A stretch of 64,000 nt of DNA from Myxocyprinus asiaticus (Eukaryota > Chordata > Actinopteri > Cypriniformes > Catostomidae), in the NCBI RefSeq assembly GCF_019703515.2, contig NC_059393.1, positions 15,496,501-15,560,500 of the forward strand. Direction: 5' to 3'. A model generated the notes under the pieces. The model was not told the origin of the DNA. It searched no databases and worked only from the letters and a program-made list of their open reading frames with translations. The first letter of the stretch is position 1, and every line of letters begins with the position of its first letter. Of this stretch, positions 42,491 through 54,988 are shown one piece after another. The position numbers and the translations under genes were made by a program.

Positions 42491-43389
42491 TTTCAGACAG
42501 ATAGGTAGTCCTGACCCCAAACTCACGCCACTGGAAGAGAGCCACCTCCAAGTCTTCTGATTGGCAAACAAGCGTGGGCAGTAGTCTGATTCTTTTTTGC
42601 TGTTTAAAGAGTCAAGGATATTCACGAGACAACTGACAACTGTAGGTAGTAGGAAAATGTTATGCGTGGTATACCAGAAAAATGGCTTACGGCAGCTTTC
42701 AAAGATAAAACACTGACTCTGTAGGCATATTAGCCTTGAAGAGGCTCCAGACTCTTGCAAACTTCCCATGCTACTGTAAATATGAGCATTTTGATGCCCA
42801 CAAGTGTTTTGTATAATTATGCAAGGGCACAAATGTTATTTGACACTAGTAATATCAAAGTATTTGATAGACACTGATGCCACTTTGTCAAAAAAGTTAA
42901 TTTTGTTTAGTACTGTCTTTATGTACCAGTATTATAGACTAAATACAAATTCATATTGCAGTTGTTCATGCATATTGTGGCAACAGCTGGTTCTATCAAA
43001 AGATATTTGACAATATTCCCTAAATTACTACTGCAGTTTTTTGCTAAAGGGTATGATGTGTTAACTCATATCTCCCTCAGGCATCTAACAGTGATGTTTG
43101 TGCCACTCTTATGTTCCACAGAGCAAAGTGTCACATTCCAGAAGGGTGAGGTTGTTAAATCAGTCAGCTGGGAAAGGAAGAGAGAAGCTATGGGCACTGG
43201 GGTCTCAGAGTGAAACCCTATACACCAACACCACAGTACAGTTTCAGTAGAACCATATTTGTCAGGCTTCAGATCATAATGCCTTCAATCAAGTGGTGTA
43301 CTGTACTGTAAGGTTATAGATAACATGGATGCTTTAAGAAAGCATGTTTTAAGTGTGCTCCTGCTAATGCAACATAACCCTGCTGAAAA

Positions 43390-43545
43390 ACAAAACAATA
43401 AACATTTTAATCAAGCCTAAACTGGTTTGCTGGTTTAAACTGGTTTCTCAGCCAGACTAGCTGAAAAGTGCCTCAAACCCCTATAAAACCAGCCAACAGA
43501 TCAGCCAGACCAGGCTGGCAGACCAGCTTAAGCTGGTTTTAGCAG
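43390..43545. repeat. 'Gctggtttaa' minisatellite-like repeat
   Basis: Repeated CTGGTTTAAACTGGTTT, CCAGCCAA and AGCTTAAGCTGGTTTT words, with the two halves partly inverted. A frequent fish repeat type. Confidence 0.65.
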
Positions 43546-44037
43546 ATTTTTTTAATCCAAAAACTTCATGTATGATCTCCAATGGATGATTCTATGTGGT
43601 CTAGAAATTTCTGGCATTAAACTTATCAGTTAAGAAGCAATTTCCTTCTCCACCCTCCTTCACTTTTTCCTATGTAAGGAATCTAGCTGGAAAACAGCTC
43701 TGATTTTTACCCTTAAGAGCGCAGCATTGCCCTGAATGCATTACATTGCAGAATCAGTCCTGTAGCACTGCATGGAAAACCAAACGGGGAAAACCCAATG
43801 GTTGCATGGACCTACTGTTCCTCTAAAAAAAAAAAGGAAACTCACATGTCTGTGCATGCATCTCTACTCTCAAAGTAGCACCTCTTCTTTGGCAAGTACT
43901 CTTGAATTATGTCTGTGCACATTATATCAGAAATTGTTAATTTGGTTTAATATTTGAAGACAAAGATAATGCTAAGTCTTTGAATAAAGATATGCAAATA
44001 TTCAAAAAGCTTCAAAGACTTCAGATTCTTACAGCTA

Positions 44038-44182
44038 CTTTTGCTCAACCAATAGAGCGTTGCGCTTGGAATGCCAAGGTCATAGGTTCGAATCCCAGGG
44101 AATACACCAACTGATCAAATTTACACCCTTGAATGCACTGTAAGTTGCTTTGGATGAAAATGTATGCCAAATGCGTAAATTA
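44038..44182 (+). mobile_element. tRNA-derived SINE
   Basis: The tRNA-like head CAACCAATAGAGCGTTGC...CATAGGTTCGAATCCCAG has a perfect B box. The tail TAAGTTGCTTTGGATGAAAA ... GCCAAATGCGTAAAT is the widely shared fish SINE/LINE 3' tail. The first bases of the tRNA head are missing, so it is not a tRNA gene. Confidence 0.85.
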
Positions 44183-44284
44183 CTTGAAATGTCCTTCATA
44201 TTACTTCTGTCCTTACCCAAAATAGAGTGACTGCACTGGTTTCCAAATCACATGTCTTTGTGCTGAAGCACTAGGAAAATATGC

Positions 44285-44560
44285 CATCAAGCTAGTTTCC
44301 ATCCAGCACTACCCAAGCAGAATAGCTCAGTTTGCATGCTTATGCCGTTTCAGACAAGGCCCGGACTGTAGCGCAAGGCCCCACACCCACATGCAAATGT
44401 CTGACGCCTTCTAGTTCTGGCAGACAGCAGATTAAGCATAAGTAGTAAGCCGAGCCATTCTTCTTATTCTGTCAGCTGGCCCGATATTAGCAGCTGGTGG
44501 TGGGGTAGTTTGGGAAGTTAGGCGAGGTCAGGAATGTACTGACTGTAGTTGCTCAACAGA
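44285..44560. other. Candidate conserved non-coding block with octamer sites
   Basis: Moderately GC-rich, repeat-poor. Contains CACATGCAAATG (POU octamer core ATGCAAAT) and AGATTAAGCATAAG. Regulatory role is inference. Confidence 0.25.
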
Positions 44561-45047
44561 AAGTGTGATGTCGGTTGGTCACTTACATTTATGGTGGACA
44601 CTGTGATGACAAACAATGATGACAGTGATATCTGAACTACTAGCCAAGCCTTATATGCCAAGAGGGGAGGTGAGGCACACTTGAGAGTGACCTTATTTAT
44701 TTGTTTACCACCTTGGCCATGTTGTCCCTTTACAGATTTATGCTATGACGATCTCTGTGAGGCAATGCTCCCAGGAACTCCCATGTTGTTCGTCACCGTT
44801 CTGGAAAGGTAACAAGTATGCTAAAGATAGCCTTTGCATTTTCCATGCTAGCAATTGACAAGTGGCAAGAGGATCTATTGGGAATATTTAAATTGGTCAC
44901 TTTATGAGCTTTTACTGATTGTATACTGATGAGCTGTTTAATCATGAAAAGACCAAATGTAAATACCCTCCAAGATGCATTCAAGATGGATAGCAATCTG
45001 ATCAGAGCAGCTAGAGGTGGTTCGAGACCAAAATAATCACAAAGAAA

Positions 45048-45475
45048 ATTGATATGTTGCTTCCGAATGTGCTTGTACCCTGAAATCAATCCCATTCAAC
45101 TGAATTACTGACAAGTGCCATACCCATCAGACATTTATGCATCAATTTAAGCATGATCATATACAGATAATGTGTTGCGCGAGCAGCCTCAGATACAGAA
45201 AGTAGTTGCGTTCACATAAACAATGGTGAGCGCGATTGAGAGGTTGGATTTTCTGTTGGATTTTTATTCCACTAATGGTTAGGTATAGGTTTCGGTTAGG
45301 GGGTAGAGTTAATATGCATTCCTGTTGACTGAACTACATCATTTACAACTAAAAATACAACTCGCTTTTTGCACCACTCTGTGGACATTTCACATGGAAA
45401 CTGGAGCTAAAACGCGCCCAGATGTTCAACAACATTGCAGCTTCGGCCACCGGGGGCAGTTTTAAATTTCCCTGG
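45048..45475 (+). repeat. Dispersed repeat 'B', copy 2
   Basis: Starts GATATGTTGCTTCCGAATGT and ends GCAGCTTCGGCCACCGGGGG. Homologous over its length to 22262-22690. Confidence 0.75.
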
Positions 45476-45689
45476 CATGCACAATTGTAATGAAAGAAAG
45501 CCACATCCAAATCACCCCCACAATTAGTTTAAACAATCGTAACACTATTAGACTATCGGAGTTCTCATACGTAAAGCGTTTCAGGGATGTGCGTGAAATG
45601 GAGAAATATCACCAAACACCTTGGTCATTATTTTTTATGTGAATTAAAGAAAGCCTCTTCGCCCCATAAGTATTAAGCAGTCTTTTTTG

Positions 45690-46103
45690 GGGGGATTTTT
45701 TCCCTTTTTCTCCCAATTTGGAATGCCCAATTCCCAATGTGCTTTTAGGTCCTCATGGTTGCGTAGTGATTTGCCTCAGTCTGGGTGGTGGAGGATGAAT
45801 CCCAGCTGCCTCCGCTTCTGAGACCGTCAACCCGTGCATCTTATCACGTGGCTTGTTGAGCGCGTTGCCACGGAGACATAGCGCATGTGGAGGCTTCACG
45901 CCATCCACCGTGGCATCCACATTCAACTCACCACGTGCCCCACTGAGAACAAACCACATTATAGCGACCACGAGGAGGTTACCCCATGTGACTCTACCCT
46001 CCCTAGAAACTGGGCCAATTTTGGTTGCTTAGGAGACCTGGCTGGAGTCATTCAGCATGCCCTGGGATTCAAACTAGCGAACTCCAGGGGTGGTAGCCAG
46101 GCC
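45690..46103 (-). mobile_element. SINE-like repeat, inverted copy 2
   Basis: Reverse-complement relative of 14413-14832: shares GGAATGCCCAATTCCCAATG, the 'ggcttgttgagcgcgttgcc' part, and CCACGAGGAGGTTACCCCAT. It ends with a degenerated tRNA-like head (GGGATTCAAACTAGCGAACT). Confidence 0.85.
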
Positions 46104-46955
46104 CCCATTAAGCAGTCTTTGGGTTACTTGAGGCAAAAATAAAAATGAAAGAACTAGACATGATTTACTATGTTAATGATCACTGGGAAAAGTAAAGTAG
46201 TTGTGTAGCTATGGTATTACGCTGTTTGCATTTTATCACAGCAGAATGCTGATATAGTGAATTACGTTTTCAGAAAATACTGGGTTCAAGCCAGGACAAA
46301 CCCCAAAATAGATCACCTCTTAGAATTCTTTAGGGCTTCAGACTATGGGAAGGCGCTACGTGTAATACATAGAAGGCTGCTGGTGTGGGTTAGCATCAAG
46401 ATGTTTCAGCTAGGACACTTCACTTAGTGTACAATATCAGTGTACTGATGTACACCTCAATTTGTCATGTTCTTTACTTGTAAACAAACCATGAGACCAA
46501 CAATGATGCAACAATGAAAATTCATAAATGTTAAGATGAACCCGCAATTTGTAGAACATTTGGTACTGTATATAGTGTCAGGATTACATTGGGGTAACTG
46601 TGGTGAACCATAGTAGCGTTGCATGTAAACATGTCCTTGTGTGCTTCGTGCCAGATAGATTAACAAGAATATAAAAATAGACCTCTCCCTCTAATTAACT
46701 GGGAGGCATTAGCTGACCTGCTGCACATATCAAATAATCTGCAATGATACACTGACGTGACTAAACATGGACTGCAAGCCATCAGTCTCCATTTGGCTCA
46801 CAGCTTTATGAGTTATTAATTGAAAGGTATTTTGAGAGAGCACTGCTTTTAACCCAGGCCTATGAGACCCTGCCTTAAAGCAGTTTTAGTGGTGCCTAAA
46901 GGCTCTTTTTTTCTGTGCGAGTTCATCTTGCACACAGTGTGTGTGCAAATTTTTG
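46104..46955. other. Intergenic, nothing recognised
   Basis: No coding block, RNA gene or strong repeat seen. Confidence 0.4.
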
Positions 46956-46959
46956 TCAT

Positions 46960-47260
46960 CAGCACAGTATGTGCGGACTGTACGCATGCAGCCTAGTTTT
47001 TCTCATCTTTGCACGTTGACAACACATACACCTTACGTTGACTGTGCTAAAAGAGTCACAAAGCAGTCATAGTGTTCATGCGCTGAACGCATCAGTGTGG
47101 GCTTGCGGTCCAAAGAGTACACTTTAAAAGACTGAGCGTTCAATCGTGCACAAGATGGAAAGTTATGCAGAAAAATGAAGAATACCGTAGTCCCATGGCA
47201 CTTAAAAGGTGCATCTGTCCCATCTTTTTGTGGCCTGCATGATGTTGTCATCATATGAAT
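46960..47260. mobile_element. MITE 'E' copy 2, inverted
   Basis: TAAAAGAGTCACAAAGCAGT and CATAGTGTTCATGC match the reverse complement of 41466-41772 in the same order. The ends are eroded. Confidence 0.6.
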
Positions 47261-48399
47261 TACTAAATGTGCATATATTTTGAGGTGTCAATTTTTGGCG
47301 CATTTATGGTAATTCTCAGTATCGGTGAATTGAAGAAACAGCAAACAGATGTAAAGAATGAATAAAACAATAAAGACGCAGATATAAATGTATTTATAGG
47401 TTTCTTAATGTAGCATGAGTGTGGCGTTGATAGAAACAGTTTGTGTGTACTTAGTGACTGAAGCTACTGTATGAACTGTGTGAAACCTGGAACAAGATAA
47501 CCCAGCATTACAGCTCATTTTTAACCCTGGGTTAATCATTTCAAATTGGAAAATGGTGTGAAATAATTTAGCTATTATGAGGGGGAAGAGGGGGCGAGGC
47601 GGGGGTTGAGACCATTTTCTTTAATTTGTTTAATTCTCCATAGGCCATACTGACACTAATCCATTTTCTTTTTTGAAAACTCAGTTTTCGGTTTCCTGAC
47701 GTCATATTTTTCCAAAGTATGTGGGATTGGAGAGGCATGTTCGAAAGTATTTGCTGAAAGAAAATGCTGTTTCAGTGCAGATGAGAGGCACAAATGAAAA
47801 AAAAAAAAAAAAATATGCATTTTCAACCAAAAACATATTAGTTTGAACGTGGCCTCAGTCAGTTTTGGTGCAGTGAGTTTTGTGCAGCGAGTGATTCTAA
47901 AATTCTTGCCTTGTAATGCCTTTGCAGCTGTTCGACTATCAACAAATGAGGAACTGAGAGGCACAGAGGAGAATGAATTTGCATGAACAAGTGACATTTT
48001 TCCTTCGAGATGAACTGATACAAGAACACTCAGAATTCTATGTTTTTAGTTTAAGCACTGGCTAACTGCCCACACAATAATCTTAGATTACTATACTTTT
48101 ACAAATATTTATTGAATAATTAATTATACCAGTGTTTAGCACTATTAACTTGACCATTTCTTGAGTCTTAAAAACCTTAATCAAGTATTACAAAATAATT
48201 ATAAAATACTGTACTTTTAATATTGCTGTGCAATTTCTGAAATCACTAATCAAGCAACCAAAGGCAAATTTCAGAGATCAATCTCCACTGACAGTGCAGT
48301 TTAGCTCTGGATCCGGATTAATTTGTGTCTAAGGGAAAAAAATCAATGTTTTAGTCTTAGATTGGTCCAGCCTTTTCCAAGAACACCTCCACTTCATAG
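47261..48399. other. Intergenic, AT-rich, nothing firm
   Basis: A poly(A) tract near 47798-47813. No exon is supported. Confidence 0.4.
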
Positions 48400-48950
48400 A
48401 GGTCATAAGCTGATTCCCACTGCCACTGAGTGGGAAGCCACTAAAGTAACAAGCTCATTGGCCCACATGTAAATGCTTTACCGGACGGACACAATTGGAC
48501 TCTCTGTGGTGAACTCGACTGACACAAGGAAATAAGCGACGAGCATGCCAGGAAAAGCCTGCGAGCGGACGAGGGGGACTGCTGCTCTGAGAGCAACAGG
48601 AATTAATGGCATTCTTGTAAAGTGTAGGGTTCTATTTTTAACTTCTGATTGAACGCAAGATGCCCAAGCCTCCTACGTCACAGATGGAATTATTTGGCTG
48701 CAGTTGAAAGGGCCAGAGTGACCTTCCATATCAATGATTAGATTACCACAGCCAGCCAAAGAGCAGATACAGGTGAAATGTCAGTGTGCCACGCAGCTCC
48801 CGTGCATCGCCACTCTCCAGAGGCTGTGTTCTGATTAAATTAGCCTAACGTGGGAAGTTGCTAATCCGTGCCAACCCAGGATTAAGCCTGCAGGACATCA
48901 AGAGTACATGGGAGAATGTGTGTTTGAGTGTGGGCTGCGGAGTGGGTGGT
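48400..48950. promoter_or_regulatory. Candidate conserved non-coding element between ATP5F1D and MIDN
   Basis: About 550 bases that stand out from the AT-rich repeats by balanced composition, no long open frame and no repeat words. They hold clustered homeodomain/TALE-like cores (CAATGATTAGATTACC, TCTGATTAAATTAGCC, CCAGGATTAAGCCTGC) and a CACGTGA-free, TACGTCA half-CRE near 48676. Enhancer function is inference only. Confidence 0.35.
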
Positions 48951-49654
48951 GGATAACGAGGGTTTGTGGAGAACAAACAAACCTTCTAGAATATGAGACC
49001 CACAAAGGTACATGCGAAATTCTGTTTGGTTCACTATGTAATATTGCATATATTATAAAATAAAATGTGGATTAATGACAACCAATATTCACTTGATTTT
49101 AATTCAGCACATGGGTTGTGCCTTTAAGATCTAAAAAAAAAAAAAAAAAAAAAAAATTGGCATCACTTTTGGGTGGACTATGCCTTTAAGGGCCGAATTC
49201 TGTTAAGGTGCCAGCTCTCATTTTCCACACAGAAGTGCCTTTGAGAACTGATTCATTTATAATAGTGTGGTCAGGCTCTGCAGGTGGCTACTTGTGCAAG
49301 ACTATACAAATGCAATATGCCTAAGCTACTTATAACAAAAGCCTATAACAAAAGATGCAATATTATGCTATTATCTAAAATACCTGTATCGGTGGGCTCA
49401 TGATTAACTATAGAGTGACCATATCTCTTTAAATAATATGAAAGAAATTATTTACATTAAGTAATGGAGGTTTTATAAGCATTTTGGGATATATCATAAT
49501 ATCATCAACTTAAAGAAAGGAAGGCTATTAGATGTAATCATCTCTAGGACTGCACTTCTATTTTAACTGCCCTGCACAATGCTTATAATTTCTTTGCTAA
49601 TGGTTTTGGATGTTCTTATGAACTCATAAAATGGTTTGGAAAACTGAAAAAAAT

Positions 49655-50020
49655 GCTGCATTCACATCATTTCAGAATTACCGTAATTACGAGATGGCAA
49701 CTCGGACCTTGGAAGTAATTTGTTTCTAAATATTTATCTCTGTATTAACTCACCTCTATATGTTTTTACAAGAAGTTAAAGACTAAAGAAAGAAATTGTA
49801 TAATAAATAGCACATCAAATATGTGTTCACTAACTTCAGCTGTTGAGGCTGCTGCCATACTGGATCTTTTCACATAACGTCACGACTGTCAAGTCGGAGC
49901 TTTCATAGAAGTCAGAGTTTACTACTTGTAATTACGAGTTCTACAAAGACGTAAATGTTTTTTTCAAGTTGGAATCTCATAAGTGCGATAATTCCGACAT
50001 GATGCGAACGCACCCGTCAG
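49655..50020. repeat. Fold-back repeat with 'gcattcacatcat' ends
   Basis: Left GCTGCATTCACATCATTTC and right GACATGATGCGAACGCACCC are inverted. ATTACGAGATGGCAACTCGG/ACTTGTAATTACGAGTTC words are mirrored inside. Typical fish MITE. Confidence 0.6.
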
Positions 50021-50084
50021 CTTATCTCAAAAGTTTGGATGATATAAAAACTCCCTTCATTCCTCTTCATTCAATACAATATAC

Positions 50085-50500
50085 TGACGTTTACACATTT
50101 TGATGTCTCGAGGCCACAGACATGAACAGTGAGCGATTTAACATGCACGTTCTTACACAGATTAAGATAAATAAAACACTAATGTTTACGGTCATGTAAA
50201 CACCATAAACGGTCTTCTTTTTAAAAAGCGGTTTATTTAGATTTTTGCGCATAACAACGATTTCGTGTTGCATGTAAAGACCTTTACCGCCGTTTTACCG
50301 ACGTTAAAACAAGAAAACCTTGTTCACATGAGACTTGAAATCATCAGGTTATTCTCAGCTTTTGACATCAAAATGTAAACAGACATGCGGCCAACACTTG
50401 CGCCAGGGGCGTAACTGTGCCGATCGGTTGCTGAAATCGTTCATGTTGTCGTTTTTTTTTTAATAAGCATGTGCGTGTAAACACACTCAGTGTCTGAGTC
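50085..50500. repeat. Dispersed repeat 'A', copy 3
   Basis: Contains GTTGCATGTAAAGACCTTTA, ATCATCAGGTTATTCTCAGC and TGACATCAAAATGTAAACAG, in the order seen at 41160-41310. Confidence 0.65.
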
Positions 50501-51930
50501 AATATATTGTAGGCTTTTCAATAAAATATCAAGTTTTTGAGAGGAAATACACCAGCAAAATGATAATGCTGTGTCAACTTCTTAACTTTATAGTTTTACA
50601 ACCTCTTCACCTGGCGTAGCTGTAACTTTGTGGTTGTGAAATTGGCTCATGTGTAATTTCTGTATTTCCACAGAATTCATCTAACCCCAGCTTCCCATTG
50701 ATAGACCTGCAAACCATGACCATAAGCTCTGACACAGGCTCGTTCTTACTTCCCCTTCTGTTTCAACAAAGGAATCGGGGTAAACAACAACTGTAATGAG
50801 CTTACGGATATGGACAGTTGAGGATTTCTCAAACAAGAAAATGTGAACGCGAGTGACTTTGATGGTCTGGAATGCAGTTCACCCACACATGCAAAGACGC
50901 CCACATATATCCCACACATTTGAATACACATAGGTGCACACATTATATATGACACTTCAGATCCTTGACATCCACCCATTGCATTTAAACAGTTCTAACA
51001 TGAATGGGACTAATTCCACCTTGTTGCGTCAGTGCTTTAAAAAAATGGTGTGATTACGTATGAAACTGAATATTTATGGGTGTATATGAAACAATAAGAT
51101 ACTTCAGTACTGAAGTATTTAAGAACATTTGGATGAAATCAATCATGTGTTTACAGTTGTAAATGCTTTGATATATAAAACTAATAATAATAACAAGTAC
51201 AGCCTAGCACTTTTTATTTTTTAAGACCACATTATTATTTTTTAATGAATTATTTTGTTGTATTTATTTTTGTACAGTGAATATAGGGAGAGATCGTGAC
51301 TAGTTGTTAACTGAATCGGGATAATTTTAATCAAAATGTTGACCTGGGTTCTCAGGACAAGGGTAATGTCAGGTCAGGGCATGTTGTCACGTGTTTTAAG
51401 AATTAAAAATTCAGACAATTTCTTAACTACAATATTTGTTAACCAAAACAATGGAATAAACTGTGTTTCATAATTGTTTAAATTTGCTAAAGGTCTATAA
51501 CAGGCTGTTTGGCGGGTTCCCTTGTGACAACCTACCCCAATGCAGTGTCAATATATTACATATGACGTGTAAACTTTTATGTGTTGAAATACAAGTAGCT
51601 ATTTCATCATCAAATTCCACGTAAGTTGTTGTTGACCGTCGGGTTCTCTTGTATCCAAGCAATGTGTTTTCCTGGACTGGTTGCCCAGTTACTTCTTTAT
51701 GTCGTCAGAACAACGTTACACCCCTCCTGTATCAAAGGCCTTCTCCAAGTTTACAGTTGTTAAGGTGGCACGGATCGAATAATTTCGATAGTCCGTCAAG
51801 CAAATCAATCCGGTTTATACTTTTACATATTACCTGAGAGTAATAACTGCTAAAAATGCATACAAAGTTATGACATTCCTGTAAAATAAAATAAAACAAA
51901 TACAAAAATTTAAATCGTCGACGTCTTCCA
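50501..51930. other. Intergenic, nothing firm
   Basis: No gene or RNA gene recognised; AT-rich with short A/T runs. Confidence 0.4.
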
Positions 51931-51934
51931 TTGT

Positions 51935-52158
51935 CTAGAAGGGAACCCTCGGGCTGGAGGAAGTCTCGGGAGATTCGCACGAGACACTTATACACGGTGT
52001 TTGACTGTGTTTATTTGGAGTCCCATAGAAACACATACCCCTAGCACTAACTACAACCTTAACCAACCCTCTAAACCTTCATCAGTTCCTAATCTTAGTA
52101 ACAGCAAATGCAGCTCTCGCGAAACTTTTACTGTCTGACGGTTCCCTTCTAGACCCGT
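51935..52158. repeat. Pair of inverted GTCTAGAAGGGAACC sequences
   Basis: GTCTAGAAGGGAACCCTC near 51935 and GACGGTTCCCTTCTAGACCC near 52138 are inverted copies about 220 bases apart, flanking CTCGGGAGA/CTCTCGCGA sequences. Looks like the ends of a small non-autonomous transposon. Confidence 0.45.
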
Positions 52159-52662
52159 GCGATGTCTGATTTCCTCCACCTTAAATCACATGCTGACATC
52201 GCAAGAAGCCCAGTCTCCACCCATTCTGCGAACAGCTTTGTAAAGAGGTGTAATACTTCACCTCCGACGCATGAATGCTGTCACACGGCGTAGTTTCGGA
52301 TAGCAAGAGCATTGGGATAGACATGGGATTTAAGCCGGTGTCTGCACTAGGACTGCCGATTCATCTAACGCACCTCACGCGGGCTACACAATTATAGTAG
52401 CCACATAAACTGACTTCCTGGACATTTTTTTTTTAATTATTATTATTTTGTGGACAAATATAAACTACACAATTAATTATCTCTATACATGCCAAAACTA
52501 GGAAACATTGTGGAGGAATCTGAGACATTGTCGCGAAACTTTGAGGTTTTCGCCACAATAATTGGTAAGCGTCAGTTACATTTGACAAATACTCTTAACT
52601 TTCTATGCAGCATCTTTTGGGTTGTTGTCCTTTCCTAATAGAGTAAAATTAACATATTTGAC

Positions 52663-52666
<4 letters not shown>

Positions 52667-52737
<71 letters not shown>

Positions 52738-52738
52738 T
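52667..52738. repeat. (TA)n(CA)n microsatellite
   Basis: TA dinucleotides at 52667-52722 followed by ACACACACACACA to about 52737. Confidence 0.95.
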
Positions 52739-53955
52739 ATTGGAATTATATTGAAACACATGTTCAATTTTGTCATTTAAAAAAAACCTACGATTTAAAT
52801 ACTATAATGCGGTCTATTGTATCCACTTTAAAAGCGAATGATTGCACCGATATAACTCAAAATGTGTTATGTTTCTGCCTGGTCTGAGCTCTTAGATCAC
52901 CCACATTTGTAAACTTAAATATAAAAATCATCAAGTGTCTCTACGCTTCCAAATTCTATGTTTATTGTAACTTATACACAAAATATGTTGTTATTATATG
53001 GACTTGCTACGTTTGAAAAATTGGTGTGGCCGATGCCTCGTTTCACCACTGGTGGGCACTCGAGTATTTTGCCGCTTTCCTGAAACCAAAAGCGATCAAG
53101 CACAATACACAGGGATTATTGCCAAAGTCTCGCAATGCAAATCTCCTGTGCAAGTTATTTTTGACAGTCGGCACTGTGTTCGATAACCTTGTTATAGAGA
53201 TAAGGTGGTATATCATAGCTGGTGCACAATCTGCAGACGTGTGCAGACTGTAGCTTACAGCACATTTGGCACGAGACATGGCGAGTGACGTAAGTGTCAG
53301 TTTGTGTGTTGCCTCGAGCGTTACTTATTTTACTGTATGGCTGGGACGTGACGTTTGCTTAAGAGCATACTGTCTTTTACGGGCGCTATTTGAATAGAGA
53401 TAATGATAACCTTAATACATGCTTTCAAACGTAATCTACACGCAGGCTCTTAGTTCATTTGTGTATATAATATGTATTTTTTATTATTATTTTTTTTAAA
53501 TTATTATTATTATATTTTTTTTGCATATATGAATGTATGGAAAATAGAATTTTAGTGCAATGCACTACATAAATATTCAATTCTAAAGTACTTTTTATTG
53601 GCATAATTGTGTTTACGTACAATATTGCCAAAGCATCCATGCACACAGCAAAATAATAAAAATAACTAAAAATAACAATAACATAAAAATATATTATAAA
53701 AAAATACAATTACAATACCAGTGTAACAATATGCAATATACATGTATAGCAATATTCACTCAAGAATACATTGTTCATTATGCACACAATAACGTAAGCC
53801 GATATACTGGATACTGTAGGAGATGTATTTAGCAAACAGGCCAGCTAACTGTTACTACCTAAACATTCAACGTTATATTTGGGAGACTTTTGTTACTCTC
53901 TGACCGTGGTGTGTAGGAGTAGGCTGGAACTCCCGTGTTTTAAGCCGCTTTACGC
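52739..53955. other. Intergenic, unassigned open frames at 53000-53280
   Basis: Around 53026-53253 both strands stay open for about 75 codons, in sequence less AT-rich than its flanks. The predicted peptides are not recognised. Rather a transposon scrap or chance than a gene. The rest is AT-rich. Confidence 0.3.
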
Positions 53956-53959
53956 CTCG

Positions 53960-54412
53960 TTATGTCCGAATCGCGAACGAATCGTTCTTTTGAACCGATT
54001 CAGCCTAATGATTCGTTCGAACCGATTCGCAAAGCGTTCGTGAATCATTGAACTACTAATGGAGAACTTGATGAGAAATGTAAGCTATCAACACAGCATT
54101 TGACGCGATGTTATTTATTTATTTTTTTTTCTTTTTTCAAGCGCCTTTTTTTAAATGTTGGAAAATGTATCCAGCAAATCAGGGTCTCAAATAGAGTGAT
54201 GAAATATAACTTAAAACACACACTCACTTATGTATTATATAACTTCATTAAAACATGGTGATAACCACCAAATTTAGTTTACTGCGAAAAAAAAAAAATT
54301 TGTAAAATTTGACTTCTGGGAATACTTTTGAGTGACGAATCAAATGAACCGGTTCATTGAAATTAACCGTTCGAACGAACCGATTCGTTCGAATTGGACT
54401 ACCCAATGGTAT
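53960..54412. mobile_element. MITE with palindromic GAACGAATCG ends, upstream of MIDN
   Basis: The left part has CGCGAACGAATCGTTCTTTT and GATTCGTTCGAACCGATTCG; the right part has AACCGTTCGAACGAACCGAT in inverted order. The AT-rich centre is non-coding. A common fish palindromic repeat type. Its right end is only about 120 bases from the CCAAT box. Confidence 0.65.
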
Positions 54413-54514
54413 TTAAACCTCGCCCACTCAGATTGGATTCGTCCTCAATGAAGAAAGCGATGTGAGGGAGAGAAAGGGGGTGGGGTTTCTACTCCACATG
54501 GGTAAGCACCCCGT

Positions 54515-54690
54515 CCTCCCATTGGCTACTCGCAAAAGACGTCATCGCGTACGCCTCCTCTGGTAGGATAGGACGGCAGAGCTTTTGTGGGTGTAATCAC
54601 AGAGCACAGTGGAAGCGAGATACGGCGAAACAGCGCTCATTATTATGCGCGTTTCTCTTCGCGATGAGGGCTGCGCTTTAAAAACGTCGC
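54515..54690 (+). promoter_or_regulatory. midn: MIDN promoter
   Basis: An inverted CCAAT box (CCCATTGGCT, 54519-54528), a near-perfect CRE (GACGTCAT, 54538-54545), a GC-rich zone and a TATA-like TTTAAAAA (54677-54684) lie in order upstream of the first exon. CREB and TATA elements fit the immediate-early, stimulus-induced expression known for midnolin. Start-site position is inferred. Confidence 0.55.
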
Positions 54691-54988
54691 ACAGTCGGTT
54701 GTGTTGTTCCTCGCGAGCACTGTCAACGACAAAGGACTCGTTTGCAGCACATACATTTTTGCGTACAATCGGTAAAGCAGCGCAATAGCCTTGAATTAAA
54801 TACTTTTATTGAATTGGAGGATAGTAACATCACCACACAGGAATAATCACTGGGAAATCAACTGGGAATATTTTATACAAATATATCCTCCTCCTAATAA
54901 TAAACAAACATCGGGACCCAAGTGAGAGATCCACCCCTGTTCGTCCGGCATCCATCGACCCTGTCTCCTCTGTAACGCAGGCTATCGA

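Noticed and set aside
44038..44100. A tRNA gene
   Set aside because: The 5' part of the tRNA is missing and a SINE tail follows.
53026..53279. Open frames on both strands
   Set aside because: No family recognised, no splice context, and both strands are open to a similar length, as expected for chance or transposon debris.
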